Origin: a virus
Reading direction: 5' to 3' (one strand)
Virus record (IMG/VR): IMGVR_UViG_3300018083_000045
Span: 1-47,380 of that record
DNA: 47,380 nt
Shown here: positions 25,223-33,362 of the stretch, in pieces
How positions within the stretch are numbered: the first letter of the stretch is position 1
Layout of the letters: each line of letters opens with the position of its first letter
The notes under the pieces: model-generated
The model's database searches: none
Told to the model about the DNA's origin: nothing
Seen by the model: the letters and a program-made list of their open reading frames with translations, nothing else
Position numbers and translations under genes: made by a program

Positions 25223-27481
25223 TTAAGCCGGTGGCGCAGATTCTTGCGGCGGGGCCGCCGCCATCGCCTGCTGCATCATCGCCGCCTGCGCGGCGGCGTC
25301 CTGTTCCTGTCCGTGGAGCTTGACGTTCTGGAAGTACTGCGCCGGGTCTTGCTCGGCCTGCTGGCCAGCCGGGCTCATGCACCATTCGCGAATGATCATG
25401 GCGATGGTGGTGTGATCGGTGTCGAGGAACGGATCGATCGGGACCGAACTGGTTTCGACCGCCGGTATCCCCGTCATCGGGTCAACCCACGGCATTCCCG
25501 TCATCGGGTCGAGCTGCGGCGGGGTCGGTGGCTCCATCAGGAGTTTTTGAATGCGGTTCATCACCATGTTGAACAGGAACTCGCCAGGCGCGTAGAAATC
25601 GTCGACGCCGAAGTACGCTTTGGTTTGCCCCGCGTTGATGGGATGTCCCAGGCCGATCGATTGCGCCAGTTGCGGCGCTTCCTGGGAGAGGCCGGAGAGC
25701 TTCGTCACTTTCTCGTTGAACGATTGCGGCGCCGTGTCGGCGGCCTCGATGTGCCAGCCCTCTTCTTCGAGGTCGGCCAGATCGATGGACTCGCCCACTT
25801 CACCGAAGCCGGTCGAGGGAACCGACACCGAGCCCACGCCGTGACGCGCACCGAGCCGGATCCCGTCTTCCAAAATGTCGCTGACGAAGTTCTGCATGCT
25901 CTCAAACGGTAACTGCAGTCCCTGCAACGCCCCGGCTTTTTGTTGCTGATCCTGTCTCCAGGTCGGCGCGGGATCGCCGCCGCCGAAAAGGGCCGGCTGA
26001 ATGTTGTCGGCTTCGCGCGTGTACTGGCGCATCATCTCGGCGACCGGCATCAGACCGCTGTGCAGAACGGCGGTGGGAATTGTGACGAACGCCTTTGAGA
26101 GGTCGACGCCGCCGGTCCTGGTGAAGAGGAGCTCGCTCACGCCACCGGACTTCTTGACCACCTCGGGGTTGAGGATCTGGCTATCGACAATGTGTTTCGG
26201 GATGCCGCGCATCACGATCTCGTCGGCCATATTCCAGAAATTGTTGATCGAGTCCTGCTGGCCCATGATGTTATGCACGAGGCCCGGCCCGTTGATGTAG
26301 GCATTGGTGCCGGTCTTGCAGACGCTCCAGTGCTCGGTCATCTTCGCCGGATCGACCGCCACCGGCCGCCCGCCCATGCGGTGAATGAGGCAGCCGTCCG
26401 GGTAGAGCTTTTCGGCGGCCCGGCGGATCTCACGCGGCATACCGTCGTAGGCGCACGGGTTGAGCCACCGTCTCCCGTACGTCACATTCTCGGTGGCGCG
26501 GTCGACCGTGCGATCGTTCGGGTTCTGGATCTCTTCGAGGATGCGCGCGGCCTCGGCCACGTTCTCGTCGGTGTCCCAGTCGGCGAGCGGAGACATATCC
26601 TTCTTCGCCGCGGCGAGCCGCTGCAGCACGAGCTTGGCTTTCTTCTTCGAGAGCGGGTACGAGTAATCGAGCCACTCGCAGTCGTCGTCGATCCACTTCG
26701 CCTCATACGGCGTCATCACTTGAATGCAGGAGAGCAACTGCAGTTCGGGCATCCCCTTGGCATATTCCAGTTCGCCCTTCTGGACCGTCTGGTCGATCAT
26801 GGGCCCGGGAATGACCGGCGACGTCGCCGGATCGAGCGGAGCCATGCAGTTCTGGCACTGGGGACTCCCCTCGGGGCTCTTGCCGCCGCAGTATGGGCAC
26901 ACCATCTCGCCCGGGGCCTGCGCCTGTTCCAGTTCGTAGATCGGCTCGGTGTGAAACCCGTGTTTCTTGCCGTTGACGACGAGATCGACAAACCCGTACA
27001 CCGGGCCCGTGTTCCAGACCACTTCGGCAATTTCATTCGGAGCCCGGCGCTGCAGCTTCCAATACCTGAGCAGATGCCGCGCCATCGTGTTCGCCTTCGA
27101 GGCGACCTGGGTCTGCGAGAAATTCTGCGCGTCGTTGGGGACCGCTTTCTGATTCAGCCGTCGCTGGCCCACAAGGCTGTTGAACTTCTGGCCGTCCGAG
27201 AAGACGATGTTGTACACGTTGGCGAACACGCGCTGCGTTTCTTCTTTGATGTCGAGCGGCACCCAGTCGAACGAGCCCATTTGCGAGTCGTATTTGAGAT
27301 GGCCGTACTGCTTGCCTTCCCAGTAAAAAAGGGCCCGCTTGGCCCGGAGAAGTTGGGCGGTGCGGGCCGCTGAGATGGGCCGGTCGAGATCTTCGAGGAT
27401 CCACTTGCCGAGCGCGTTCGAATGCACCTCGACGAAGTCTGCGGGCGTCACCACTGTCTTTGAATCGGTGTCGGCAATCAC
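25223..27481 (-). CDS. portal protein with inserted zinc ribbon, 752 aa
   Basis: GTG 27481 follows the upstream stop directly, with GGGAG 9 nt before it. Length, position between TerL and scaffold, and composition fit a podovirus portal: helical N-terminus (RTAQLLRAKRALFYWEGKQY), NTGPVYGFVDLVV, and a long stem/wing region (GLVHNIMGQQDSINNFWNMA). The C-terminus is Gln/Ala/Pro-rich. Residues 195-212 are CPYCGGKSPEGSPQCQNC, a four-cysteine knuckle in a Pro/Gly-rich loop. This is unusual for a portal and probably binds zinc. Codon use does not change across the insertion. Confidence 0.85.
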   Translation of the reverse strand: MIADTDSKTVVTPADFVEVHSNALGKWILEDLDRPISAARTAQLLRAKRALFYWEGKQYGHLKYDSQMGSFDWVPLDIKEETQRVFANVYNIVFSDGQKFNSLVGQRRLNQKAVPNDAQNFSQTQVASKANTMARHLLRYWKLQRRAPNEIAEVVWNTGPVYGFVDLVVNGKKHGFHTEPIYELEQAQAPGEMVCPYCGGKSPEGSPQCQNCMAPLDPATSPVIPGPMIDQTVQKGELEYAKGMPELQLLSCIQVMTPYEAKWIDDDCEWLDYSYPLSKKKAKLVLQRLAAAKKDMSPLADWDTDENVAEAARILEEIQNPNDRTVDRATENVTYGRRWLNPCAYDGMPREIRRAAEKLYPDGCLIHRMGGRPVAVDPAKMTEHWSVCKTGTNAYINGPGLVHNIMGQQDSINNFWNMADEIVMRGIPKHIVDSQILNPEVVKKSGGVSELLFTRTGGVDLSKAFVTIPTAVLHSGLMPVAEMMRQYTREADNIQPALFGGGDPAPTWRQDQQQKAGALQGLQLPFESMQNFVSDILEDGIRLGARHGVGSVSVPSTGFGEVGESIDLADLEEEGWHIEAADTAPQSFNEKVTKLSGLSQEAPQLAQSIGLGHPINAGQTKAYFGVDDFYAPGEFLFNMVMNRIQKLLMEPPTPPQLDPMTGMPWVDPMTGIPAVETSSVPIDPFLDTDHTTIAMIIREWCMSPAGQQAEQDPAQYFQNVKLHGQEQDAAAQAAMMQQAMAAAPPQESAPPA

Positions 27482-27484
27482 TTC

Positions 27485-27865
27485 TTAATCGCTCCCTGAG
27501 TGCGCGGCCAGGAACTCTTCCATCGCCCGGCCTTGGCGTTTCGCCACAATCGCGCTGGCGTTGACTGTCTCAGGCTCTACCGAGCCCTGCTGGGGATGAA
27601 ACTGCGGCGGCATCCCGCCGACATCTTCGAACTGCTTCATCCCCCACGCATACTGGCTGAACACATTAACGACGAGCTTGTAGGCGGTGTCCTTCTCGCG
27701 CTGGAGCTCGCGGCGTTCGGCTTCGAGCGCATCAATCCGCTCTTGCAGAGCAAGACCTCGTGCCTGGAAATGCACGGCGTCGAGCCGCTTCTCTTCGGCG
27801 ATGTCGTACGCCTGGCGCACGCCCGGGATCAGCATGATCAGCGAGGTCCAGAAGCCGGGCCTCAT
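27485..27865 (-). CDS. small coiled-coil protein, 126 aa
   Basis: ATG 27865 with GAAGAG upstream. A short hydrophobic N-terminal segment (FWTSLIMLIPGV) leads into a coiled coil (about 25-65; FQARGLALQERIDALEAERR). A soluble C-terminus follows with GMPPQFHPQQ and NASAIVAKRQGRAMEEFLAA. The single N-terminal hydrophobic helix plus coiled coil recalls an inner-membrane spanin, but the segment is short and no outer-membrane partner is seen. A virion or packaging helper next to the portal is equally possible. Confidence 0.65.
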   Translation of the reverse strand: MRPGFWTSLIMLIPGVRQAYDIAEEKRLDAVHFQARGLALQERIDALEAERRELQREKDTAYKLVVNVFSQYAWGMKQFEDVGGMPPQFHPQQGSVEPETVNASAIVAKRQGRAMEEFLAAHSGSD

Positions 27866-27867
27866 GG

Positions 27868-28245
27868 CTAGTACTCTTCTTCGGGAAGCTCTTCTTCTTC
27901 TTCGGGGAGTCCTCCCCCCTCTTCTTCGAAGGGCATCGCCGTGTCGTCGACGGCCCCGGCGGCCGAGCCGAGGATTTCGAACTTGTCGCAGTGGCCATCG
28001 GGCTCGCAGTCGAACTTGTTCCGGTTGCAGAACATTCGTTCTTCGTCGAAGTGCTCGCAGCTTTCGCAGCGCTCACCGGCACTGGTGTAGTTGACCGATT
28101 CCTGCGAGATGGCGGTCGTGCCGCCCTTGGCTTCCGGCCCCGGGCCGGCCGATCGCGGCGGCGGCGGCGGCGGGCCTTTGGGAGGCGGCGGTGCCTCCAG
28201 CGAGGTCGGCGGCGCTCCCAAACCTTCGTCCATTGATGGGCTCAT
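27868..28245 (-). CDS. cysteine-knuckle protein with Pro-rich and acidic ends, 125 aa
   Basis: ATG 28245 overlaps the TerL stop by 4 nt (ATGA). Three zones are visible: a Pro-rich N-terminus (PPPPKGPPPPPP), a central five-cysteine block (CESCEHFDEERMFCNRNKFD, then CEPDGHCDKFE) and a Glu-rich end (EEEGGGLPEEEEELPEEEY). The C-x2-C...C...C...C-x-x-F pattern occurs in small metal-binding proteins found beside terminase and portal genes in many phages. No function is established. Tight coupling to TerL suggests a packaging-linked role. Confidence 0.7.
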   Translation of the reverse strand: MSPSMDEGLGAPPTSLEAPPPPKGPPPPPPRSAGPGPEAKGGTTAISQESVNYTSAGERCESCEHFDEERMFCNRNKFDCEPDGHCDKFEILGSAAGAVDDTAMPFEEEGGGLPEEEEELPEEEY

Positions 28246-30218
28246 GGGTTGATCTGACCTTTCCGGACTAGCATAGCGTCACGTAACAAAATACAGGACT
28301 CGCCCGCATTGTTTTGCTTATCGTAACGCTGCTGGGCCAGCCTGCCGATCATAATCCTCATGTTGAAGTCCTGATCCTGCGCGTTCGAGTTCGAAATCCG
28401 CGCCACTTCCTCCTCGATGTAGACCTCGCGCGGCACCTTTGATTCATGGTCTTTGAACCCCATCACACCGTAGCGCAGCGAGTCGGCGGGATCGTCGCCG
28501 ATCGTCGTCTCCGTCGAATCGAATTTTTTAACATCTTCGGGGTTGGTCGGATAGTCCGAGATGAGTTTTGGGATGGTCTCAATGAGAATCTGGCACTTAT
28601 CGTGGATCCGCAAACGCGGCAGGACCTCGTCCTTTTCCGCCGCGAACATCGCCATGTACTTCTGGTACGCCACGATGCCCTTGGTAAGCTGGATCTCCTC
28701 GGCGTAGGCCATATCGGGCTCGGCTTTCTTGCGCAGCGGCTGGAAGCGCAGCAGGCCGCGCAGGTACTCCCAGCCGTTCTCGCGCGCGTTGTTGGCGCGG
28801 GTGAACCAGATCGACGAACCCTCGATCTCGCTGGTGGCCAGCCGTTCCTCCCTCATCCGCATCGCGCCCGGCACGTCGATCTTCGACACCGCCAGTTCCT
28901 GCGGCGTGAACTCCATAATCAGCGAGGATCCTGGCCCCAGGATGCGCTGGACGCCGTAAGCGATCTGATCGCTGATCATGTGATCCTTGTCGCGCACCTG
29001 GAAGGCATCGGGCGAGAGGTAGCACCGCAAGCGCGGCTCGCGCATTTGCTCGAGCTTCGCCAGCGAGCGCCGCGCGATCTCCGCGCCGAGCTCGTCGGCG
29101 CCGTAACCGGCCACCACCAGTTCGTCCTCGACGTGAATACGCTTGTCCTGGCCGAGCGCGTACCAATACACCGCCGAATGGTGTTGATGGCCCCAGTCGA
29201 TCGACATCCAGCGATGGCACCAGCCGGGGATCGTAAAGCTGGGGATGACATGATACGCCTCGGGAAAATCCTTGAGCTCGGACGAGATCGCGCGCGACCG
29301 GAAGTTCGGATAGAACATGCCCGCGCTGATGTCCCAGTCGCCGTCGATCCACGCCTTCCGGCGCGACTCGGGATGCGACGGATCGGCGAGGCGGTCGGCA
29401 TAATGCGGATCCTGCGCGAGTAACTGCGGGTTGTCTTTCAGCGGCCCGTGTAAGTAGATCTTGACTCGCTTGGAATGCGGGTCGAACATCGGCGTCCCGT
29501 AGGGGAATAGCTCGCCGTTGGCGTGCTGGCGCACCTTGACGAAGCGGGCCTTCAGCCATTGCGCGCCTGGCCCATCGGGATTGGCGGTGAGGAGGATCTG
29601 CGGCCGCAATCCGGGCACCGTGGTGCGGTTCGAACTCAGGATGGCGGCGTAGAGCGCTTCGGACTTGATCTGCTCTGCTTCTTCAATAACGATACGGTGA
29701 TACTCATGACCCCTATATTGTTCAAAAGAAGCCTCATCCTTGAGGTAGCCGGTGTAAATCATGGCTCCGGTCGGAAACAGGAAGCTGGTCGGATTCCCCT
29801 TCTTCACGGCTCCCATGAGCTTGTAAATGGCCCACGCCTTTTCGATGGTCTCCTTCATCGCCTCGTTCGACAAGCGGAGGAGCGTGCCCACATACTTCGG
29901 GTTGTGAACGTAGAGCGCGGCCCAGGCGATCCCGGCGCTGGTTTTGCCGCCGCCGCGGGGCCCGCCGGCCAAAATCTCGTCGCAGATGAAGCGCTTGTCC
30001 GGAGCCTGCGGCGCGAGCGTGACCGGGTCGTAGAAGACGACGCCGTCCGGGTTACTCCAATAGAAGATCTGCTCCTGCATGCCCGGGTTGGCTTCCCAGA
30101 CTAACTGCTCGTTGTAAATAAATTTGGTGCGGTTGTAGGAGCCGATCTGGAGCGCCATCTGCTCCATCGTGAGCGGGACGGCGGCCTGGGGCTGGCGCGG
30201 CTTATTGGGACGGGGCAC
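28242..30218 (-). CDS. terL: terminase large subunit, 658 aa
   Basis: DNA-packaging motor ATPase and nuclease. Walker A is GGPRGGGKT (85-93), Walker B IVIEEA (176-181), coupling motif TANP (211-214). The RNase H-like nuclease acids are D341 (MSIDWGHQHH), D404 (YLSPDAF) and D576/D579 (DDPADSLRYG). The order and spacing are those of terminase large subunits. The start is GTG 30218. An ATG 17 codons later is possible, and neither has a good ribosome-binding site. A TATACT box lies about 10 nt before the GTG, so the mRNA may be nearly leaderless. Confidence 0.95.
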   Translation of the reverse strand: MPRPNKPRQPQAAVPLTMEQMALQIGSYNRTKFIYNEQLVWEANPGMQEQIFYWSNPDGVVFYDPVTLAPQAPDKRFICDEILAGGPRGGGKTSAGIAWAALYVHNPKYVGTLLRLSNEAMKETIEKAWAIYKLMGAVKKGNPTSFLFPTGAMIYTGYLKDEASFEQYRGHEYHRIVIEEAEQIKSEALYAAILSSNRTTVPGLRPQILLTANPDGPGAQWLKARFVKVRQHANGELFPYGTPMFDPHSKRVKIYLHGPLKDNPQLLAQDPHYADRLADPSHPESRRKAWIDGDWDISAGMFYPNFRSRAISSELKDFPEAYHVIPSFTIPGWCHRWMSIDWGHQHHSAVYWYALGQDKRIHVEDELVVAGYGADELGAEIARRSLAKLEQMREPRLRCYLSPDAFQVRDKDHMISDQIAYGVQRILGPGSSLIMEFTPQELAVSKIDVPGAMRMREERLATSEIEGSSIWFTRANNARENGWEYLRGLLRFQPLRKKAEPDMAYAEEIQLTKGIVAYQKYMAMFAAEKDEVLPRLRIHDKCQILIETIPKLISDYPTNPEDVKKFDSTETTIGDDPADSLRYGVMGFKDHESKVPREVYIEEEVARISNSNAQDQDFNMRIMIGRLAQQRYDKQNNAGESCILLRDAMLVRKGQINP

Positions 30219-30325
30219 TTATAGGGCGAGTATAAGACCAACGAGCGCCCCCCGGTCGTCCGAACGCGGGGAGCGCCCTCGTATCTGTTGGTTCAGGCCG
30301 GAAGGAACCTGCCGGCCGGAATCGT
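30219..30325 (-). promoter_or_regulatory. hairpin-rich spacer and candidate promoter upstream of terL
   Basis: The 107-nt gap contains an imperfect inverted repeat (ACCAACGAGCGCCCC ... GGGGAGCGCCCTCG ... GTTGGT, about 30238-30293) and a GGCCGG/CCGGCC repeat (about 30297-30319). Both lie after the stop of the 64-residue gene. Read on the minus strand, TATACT lies about 10 nt before the terL GTG. A weak terminator followed by a promoter is a reasonable reading; no good -35 box is seen. Confidence 0.4.
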
Positions 30326-30520
30326 TTACGCGACCGGCTCTTCTTCCGGAGGCGGCGGGACCGGGAGCGGGTATTTCAGCAGCCACTCGTCGATCAGGAT
30401 GGAGGTCTGGAGCGCGCCAATGTAGGCGGCCTCGCGCACCTGGAGAAGAAAGGCGTGGAGTTCTTCCAGCGTGGGCGGCGGGAGAACAACGGGAGTTTCT
30501 AGAACAGTTCCTTCAGGCAT
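30326..30520 (-). CDS. small helical protein, 64 aa (paralogue of part of the next gene upstream)
   Basis: ATG 30520 is preceded by AAGGAG with 6 nt spacing, overlapping the end of the upstream gene. The frame extends to 30625, but that part is shadow. The core PPPTLEELHAFLLQVREAAY then IGALQTSILIDEWLLKYP matches residues about 40-80 of the 237-residue upstream neighbour (PPPTAEQMTVLLVAIRRIAP, IIDKFLLHYYP). Pro-rich and acidic ends. Role unknown. Confidence 0.75.
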   Translation of the reverse strand: MPEGTVLETPVVLPPPTLEELHAFLLQVREAAYIGALQTSILIDEWLLKYPLPVPPPPEEEPVA

Positions 30521-30530
30521 GGCTTTCTCC

Positions 30531-31244
30531 TTACTCGACTCCGAATTTAAAGGGCGCGAGCGAGGCCGGATTGGCAGACGGCGTCGACACCATCCGGTAG
30601 GTGATGTTGAGCGTGATGGTGCCATCGCCGCCGGTCACCTCGCCGCCTTCCATGTGGAGCACCAGCGGGGCTCCTTCGGCCACGGTGGCCGGAACGGCCA
30701 GCGCAAAGGCCGAGCCCGCATTCACGGTCTGGTCGAGCAGGCCGGTCGCAGACAACGGCAGCGTGACGGGCAGGCCCGCCGCGTCCATCGAGCGGATCAC
30801 CAGCGTCGAAGCGCCGACCACATAGGGCAGCGTGCCGAAAGAGTACTGGAGGTCCGAGGCCATCAGTTCGAGCACCTGACCGGCAGGAGCGGCATCGAGC
30901 AGATGGACCGGCAGCGCGCCCAGCGTGAGGATTTCGGCAGAGCCGACCGTGATCGGCACCGTGACCGGATCGGTCGGCGGGATCGGCGGCGCTGGCTCGG
31001 GCAACCCATCGGGATAGTAGTGAAGCAGAAACTTGTCGATGATCTCGACCACGCGCCGGGCCGAGCCGGGCGCAATGCGCCGGATGGCGACCAGTAAGAC
31101 GGTCATCTGTTCTGCCGTGGGCGGCGGTGGCGGGGGCGGGGGCTCGTCCACAAGTGGAGTGACGGCCACGGGAGTAACGGACATGGGAGAGGCTTCTACT
31201 TCTTCCTCGGCGGTTTCGTGCTCGGAGTAGGATCGGCGGCGCAT
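30531..31244 (-). CDS. Pro-rich protein with C-terminal beta domain, 237 aa
   Basis: ATG 31244 has GAAGGAG in place. A later ATG (31184) lacks one, so I keep the long form even though it overlaps the upstream coiled-coil gene by 49 nt. Acidic N-terminus, Pro run (residues 35-42), the helical module shared with the next gene (about 40-80), then a beta-rich domain (VPITVGSAEILTLGALPVHL, TITLNITYRMVST). The beta part resembles small head-fibre or decoration domains, but I cannot name a family. Confidence 0.7.
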   Translation of the reverse strand: MRRRSYSEHETAEEEVEASPMSVTPVAVTPLVDEPPPPPPPPTAEQMTVLLVAIRRIAPGSARRVVEIIDKFLLHYYPDGLPEPAPPIPPTDPVTVPITVGSAEILTLGALPVHLLDAAPAGQVLELMASDLQYSFGTLPYVVGASTLVIRSMDAAGLPVTLPLSATGLLDQTVNAGSAFALAVPATVAEGAPLVLHMEGGEVTGGDGTITLNITYRMVSTPSANPASLAPFKFGVE

Positions 31245-31417
31245 GGTGGCTCCTTCGAAGAGATACTACCACCCGCATCGTCGACGATGCCGACAAATTG
31301 CCGGATCGCCAGGAGAGCCGCGCGCAGGTTGCGATTTTCACGGCGGGCCTTAGAGAGTTCCCTTTCGAGAAATTCGATATGTGCGCTCTGGACGGAGGCG
31401 GCGTTTCGGACGCTCAT
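31196..31417 (-). CDS. small coiled-coil protein, 73 aa
   Basis: ATG 31417 overlaps the preceding stop by 4 nt (ATGA). A Leu/Glu/Arg heptad-like stretch (AHIEFLERELSKARRENRNL) is followed by a hydrophobic helix and a basic tail PPRKK. The frame continues upstream to 31612 only as shadow of the zinc-ribbon gene. Role unknown. Confidence 0.65.
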   Translation of the reverse strand: MSVRNAASVQSAHIEFLERELSKARRENRNLRAALLAIRQFVGIVDDAGGSISSKEPPCAADPTPSTKPPRKK

Positions 31418-31950
31418 AGGAACTTCGCCTTCCCGCACGGCCCGCACCATTTCATCTGCCCGCACGGCTCGCCGCACTCGCGGCACTGGTTCACCGGGAC
31501 GAACGGGTACGGCTCCTCGTAGATCAAAGGCCCCACGAGCCGTTCGATGTGCCGTTGGGCCTCCCGGCGCGATTTGGCTTGCGTCCAGAGTTCCCCGGGC
31601 CGGCGGAAACACCAGCCGGTGCCCTCCAGGCGGCGGATCTCGAAGCCGCGGTAGTAGGACTTATCGTCCGGGTCTTCGTGCTTGGCGATCGCCCGTTGAT
31701 ATGCCAAATCAATCAACGCAGTAAACTGAGCGTCTTTGAGGGCCTGATCGCGCCGCTTGCGCGCCGAGCAGGACAGGCAGAAGATCTTGCCATCGGCGAT
31801 CACACGGTGGCGCTTGCGCCCGCACTCGGGGCACGTCTCATAGGCAAAAACGCCGGGATTGCCGAACTGGACCGGTACGCTGTCGGCCGGAACGATCTCC
31901 TCCGGTTTGATCCCCAGCGCCTTCAGGAACTCCCTGTCGGTGCGGGTCAT
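31414..31950 (-). CDS. double zinc-ribbon protein, 178 aa
   Basis: ATG 31950, one nucleotide after the upstream stop. The N-terminal knuckle is CPECGRKRHRVIADGKIFCL then SC (about 40-61). The C-terminal knuckle is CRECGEPCGQMKWCGPCG (about 157-174). Between them is a basic helical domain with RRLEGTGWCFRRPGELWTQA. The Arg/Lys-rich sequence and two knuckles suggest nucleic-acid binding, but no family is recognised. It lies in the leading part of the virion operon, before terL. Confidence 0.75.
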   Translation of the reverse strand: MTRTDREFLKALGIKPEEIVPADSVPVQFGNPGVFAYETCPECGRKRHRVIADGKIFCLSCSARKRRDQALKDAQFTALIDLAYQRAIAKHEDPDDKSYYRGFEIRRLEGTGWCFRRPGELWTQAKSRREAQRHIERLVGPLIYEEPYPFVPVNQCRECGEPCGQMKWCGPCGKAKFL

Positions 31951-31951
31951 C

Positions 31952-32311
31952 TTAATTGGCCCGCGCCTTTTCCTTGAACGCCTGCGCCTTTTCCATGTTC
32001 GCCTGGGCGTGTTTGGCCAGTCTGGCCATCTCGTCGATCTTCTCGCGGATCTGCTTTTCCACGATGATGTACGCCGCGAAAGTCTCGTCGTACGGCACTT
32101 GGCGCACGATCTGGCCGGCCTTGTCGACCAGCGTGGCCGTGATCGACAGCAGACTCAGCGCCTCGTCGACAGACCTGCAATCGGTGATCATCAGCGTCAT
32201 CATCTCGCTGATATGCTTGAACCCGTTGGCCACCAGGCCGACCAGGATCAGCGCGTCACTGTGCGACAGGTCCAATAACACCCGGACCCGCGCCTTCTCA
32301 TCTGTTGCCAT
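31952..32311 (-). CDS. helical protein, first gene of the virion operon, 119 aa
   Basis: I start at ATG 32311 with GTCGAGGTGAAT upstream. The longer frame to 32509 is an antisense and leader artefact. The first 80 residues form a Leu/Asp-rich helical domain (RVLLDLSHSDALILVGLVAN, MMTLMITDCRSVDEALSLLS). The rest is a charged helix (KQIREKIDEMARLAKHAQAN). Function unknown. Its ribosome-binding site is the 3' arm of a perfect 11-bp inverted repeat in its own leader, so translation is probably controlled. Confidence 0.75.
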   Translation of the reverse strand: MATDEKARVRVLLDLSHSDALILVGLVANGFKHISEMMTLMITDCRSVDEALSLLSITATLVDKAGQIVRQVPYDETFAAYIIVEKQIREKIDEMARLAKHAQANMEKAQAFKEKARAN

Positions 32312-32312
32312 A

Positions 32313-32409
32313 TTCACCTCGACTCCAAATTTCACCTTCCGCTTGCCAGAACGGGATGAGTGGCGCGGCACGTTGGCGGCACGCCAGCGCCACTCGACGT
32401 CGAGGTGAA
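32313..32409 (-). promoter_or_regulatory. leader RNA able to sequester the ribosome-binding site
   Basis: Read on the minus strand, TTCACCTCGAC (32409-32399) is perfectly complementary to GTCGAGGTGAA (32323-32313), which holds the Shine-Dalgarno site of the gene at 32311. Between them is a nested hairpin: GAGTGGCGC/GCGCCACTC arms (32395-32387 and 32366-32358) with an inner TGGCG/CGCCA pair. The 5' arm can alternatively pair within CTCGACGTCGAG (32394-32405), a perfect 12-bp palindrome, which would free the site. The predicted transcription start lies just upstream of the 5' arm. Confidence 0.65.
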
Positions 32410-32420
32410 GCGACACCCAA

Positions 32421-32442
32421 AGCGTATCACGTTTTGCGCAAA
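32421..32442 (-). promoter_or_regulatory. palindrome plus TACGCT box upstream of the virion operon
   Basis: On the minus strand TTTGCGCAAAA (plus 32432-32442) is followed 5 nt later by TACGCT (plus 32421-32426). It overlaps the end of the HNH gene and points toward the gene at 32311. The same pair of elements recurs at 33029, 36413 and 36587. The box is in the place of a -10 element; no separate -35 is visible, so the palindrome may bind an activator or a phage-specific factor. Confidence 0.55.
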
Positions 32443-32939
32443 GACGGCCTTCTATTGTTCGCCTGCTGCTTTGCCGTGGCCCATCTGACGTTGCCGGGCC
32501 GGTAGCCATCGTTGTTGTCCGGGTAGCGATCTATCGAGTGTTTGGAAGACGGTCTGGGGCCTACGTAGGCGTAGAACGATTCAAAACTCGCTCGCCATTC
32601 CGGACAGATGGTTATGCCTCTTCCGCCGTAATCAGCGTAGTTCCGGTCATTGGGATTGGTGCAGCGCTGGATCATGGAGCCCCAAACGTAATATTCCGGA
32701 ACCTCTCCCAACCTTTTGGGAAGCTCAGGACTGTGATGACGTTGCCGACCACTCCCCGGCAGGCAGCCGCACGATTTGGGCGATCCGTAGTGAAAGGCGT
32801 CCAACTGGACGATTTTTATGTTGCCGCACTCGCACTGACACTTCAGCATTCTGTTGTTGCCAATGCGAGGAAGTTCGCAAATTGCGGTCATCCGGCCGTT
32901 TTTGTCGCCGGGTTGTACGAAGATAGTTCTTGGTCGCAC
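32427..32939 (-). CDS. HNH-type endonuclease, 170 aa
   Basis: GTG 32939 with AAGGAGG 5 nt upstream. The N-terminal zinc-binding part has CQCECG (34-39) and CGC (57-59). The C-terminal part has YVWGSMIQRCTNPNDRNYAD, YGGRGITICPEW (104-115), SIDRYPDNNDGYRPGNVRWA and Q-x-x-N-N-R-R. This is the pattern of the free-standing phage HNH family that cuts DNA and often behaves as a homing endonuclease. Some phages need an HNH protein near terminase for packaging, so either role is possible. It is transcribed on its own, upstream of the virion operon. Confidence 0.85.
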   Translation of the reverse strand: MRPRTIFVQPGDKNGRMTAICELPRIGNNRMLKCQCECGNIKIVQLDAFHYGSPKSCGCLPGSGRQRHHSPELPKRLGEVPEYYVWGSMIQRCTNPNDRNYADYGGRGITICPEWRASFESFYAYVGPRPSSKHSIDRYPDNNDGYRPGNVRWATAKQQANNRRPSLRKT

Positions 32940-33028
32940 AGGGCCCTCCTTGGCTCTTTGCTACTTGGCCTGCACCGTTAGTAGCGGTGCGGGCCTCCCC
33001 GATTCTAATCCAAAAACCCCTTGCACGG

Positions 33029-33049
33029 TTTTGCGCAAAAGGGTACGCT
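33029..33049 (+). promoter_or_regulatory. palindrome TTTTGCGCAAAA plus TACGCT box, divergent region
   Basis: A perfect 12-bp palindrome (33029-33040), then GGG and TACGCT (33044-33049), directed toward the plus operon that starts at 33135. It lies between that operon and the HNH gene transcribed the other way. A separate inverted repeat (GCCTGCACCG/CGGTGCGGGC, about 32969-32995) lies on the HNH side. Confidence 0.55.
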
Positions 33050-33134
33050 CAGGATTGGATGGGGGCGCGGTGGGAGCCGGTCGACGAAGGAACGGCTTCT
33101 CATCAGACCCGCGCTTTCATCCGACTGAAGGCGT

Positions 33135-33362
33135 ATGAGCGAACATTGCCCCGGCTGCCGTAACTCGGATCCCACGCCGCCAGGCGTCGATCCGCTCGGC
33201 GTCATGCGGAAGCCGTTCGGCTTCTGCTTACGGTGTCAGAAAGACGAGCAGTATTGCGAGTGCGACGAGCCCCTCTTGGAGCCTCAGAACCCCAGTCACG
33301 GGACGATGTCGAAGACGATGGAGCATATCGGGCTTTGGCAGTGGAAAGCGATGAAGAAATGA
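33135..33362 (+). CDS. small cysteine-rich protein, 75 aa
   Basis: ATG 33135 with GAAGG upstream; first gene of the short plus-strand operon. Cysteines are arranged as C-P-G-C near the N-terminus, then CLRCQKDEQYCEC (about 31-43), a likely zinc-binding knuckle. The C-terminus is polar. The stop overlaps the next start (ATGA). No family recognised. Confidence 0.7.
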   Translation: MSEHCPGCRNSDPTPPGVDPLGVMRKPFGFCLRCQKDEQYCECDEPLLEPQNPSHGTMSKTMEHIGLWQWKAMKK

